Positions 63,736 to 64,000 of a stretch of DNA of 64,000 nucleotides are shown here, piece after piece. How positions within the stretch are numbered: position 1 is the stretch's first letter; the number at the start of each line of letters is the position of its first letter. A model generated the notes under the pieces. It saw only the letters and a program-made list of their open reading frames with translations, was not told the origin of the DNA and did not search any database. A program made the translations under genes and the position numbers. This DNA is from Bathynomus jamesi (lineage: Eukaryota; Arthropoda; Malacostraca; Isopoda; Cirolanidae): contig JAJOZX010008843.1 of the NCBI GenBank assembly GCA_023014485.1, positions 62,001-126,000 on the forward strand, read 5' to 3'.

Positions 63736-64000
63736 AGCCATTTATCCGAACGGAAGAACTTGGGCACTGTGGGGCGTGGCCACTATGCCACCATACAATG
63801 AAAATCCATTCGTAATAGCTTATGAAGTTATGAACCCTGATAATGGGCCTGTATGCCCATCTGATCGACGCAGTTTTCTCTCTACACTAATAAACCAACC
63901 TAATCTAAGCTAACTATACCAAATTTAACCTAACTTACAGTTAGTTCTCGATTAAATTTTACATCGAGACACTGAAGTTAATCCGCTTATAATAAAGAAA
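63736..64000. other. No recognised feature
   Basis: Contains CAACCTAATCTAAGCTAACT, a degenerate TTAGG-like run. Nothing coding. Confidence 0.5.

Overview
The window looks like eukaryotic, repeat-choked intergenic DNA from an arthropod, most likely a decapod crustacean. This is an inference. It rests on dozens of very long (TA)n, (CT/GA)n and (CA)n microsatellites, short TTAGG-type (arthropod telomere-like) runs, CR1/Jockey-like LINEs of the kind common in crab and shrimp assemblies, and many mariner/Tc1 elements. There are no bacterial-style operons or ribosome-binding sites. Most open reading frames are microsatellite artefacts or transposon fragments.

Layout. 0-3 kb: 3' ends of a CR1-like LINE and MITEs. 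3-6.5 kb: a Tc1-like transposase interrupted by a younger LINE with a target duplication. 6.5-16.3 kb: microsatellites, MITEs, a snap-back (palindromic) mariner, a Helitron-like end and two families of fold-back repeats. 16.3-17.7 kb: a structurally intact DD41D mariner, the best autonomous transposon here. 18-19.9 kb: fold-backs and a dimeric tRNA-derived SINE. 20.5-21.9 kb: a tandem array of five 267-bp units, each with a tRNA-like Pol III gene. 21.9-28.4 kb: snap-back mariners, a CR1 LINE 3' end, a 5S-rRNA-derived SINE carrying nested hAT MITEs, and a PIF/Harbinger transposase tail. 28.4-34.9 kb: sparse. 34.9-41.3 kb: LINE fragments and two inactivated mariners. 41.3-43.7 kb: 5S-derived SINEs.

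44.1-46.6 kb (minus strand) holds the only spliced protein-coding gene I can reconstruct. It has four exons with canonical GT/AG borders and belongs to a multi-copy invertebrate family without a named function. This copy is damaged by one single-base frameshift and two Trp-to-amber changes. Its C-terminal half has spacing reminiscent of RNase H-like (Tnp2-type) transposases; that link is my inference. 47.3-50.1 kb is a decayed endonuclease plus reverse-transcriptase LINE. 50-54.5 kb has SINEs, a hAT MITE and more fold-backs. 54.5-58.7 kb has two adjacent CR1-like LINEs, one split by an 860-bp hAT element that keeps only its BED-finger exon. 59-64 kb has a mariner MITE, more SINEs and two sequences with hammerhead-ribozyme-like cores.

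The elements do not form a pathway. They form a nested insertion record: Tc1 hosts a LINE, LINE hosts hAT, 5S-SINE hosts hAT MITEs or a fold-back, fold-back hosts a dimeric SINE, and a palindrome arm hosts a piggyBac-like MITE. Autonomous-looking enzymes (mariner, LINE reverse transcriptase) could in principle mobilise the many non-autonomous copies.
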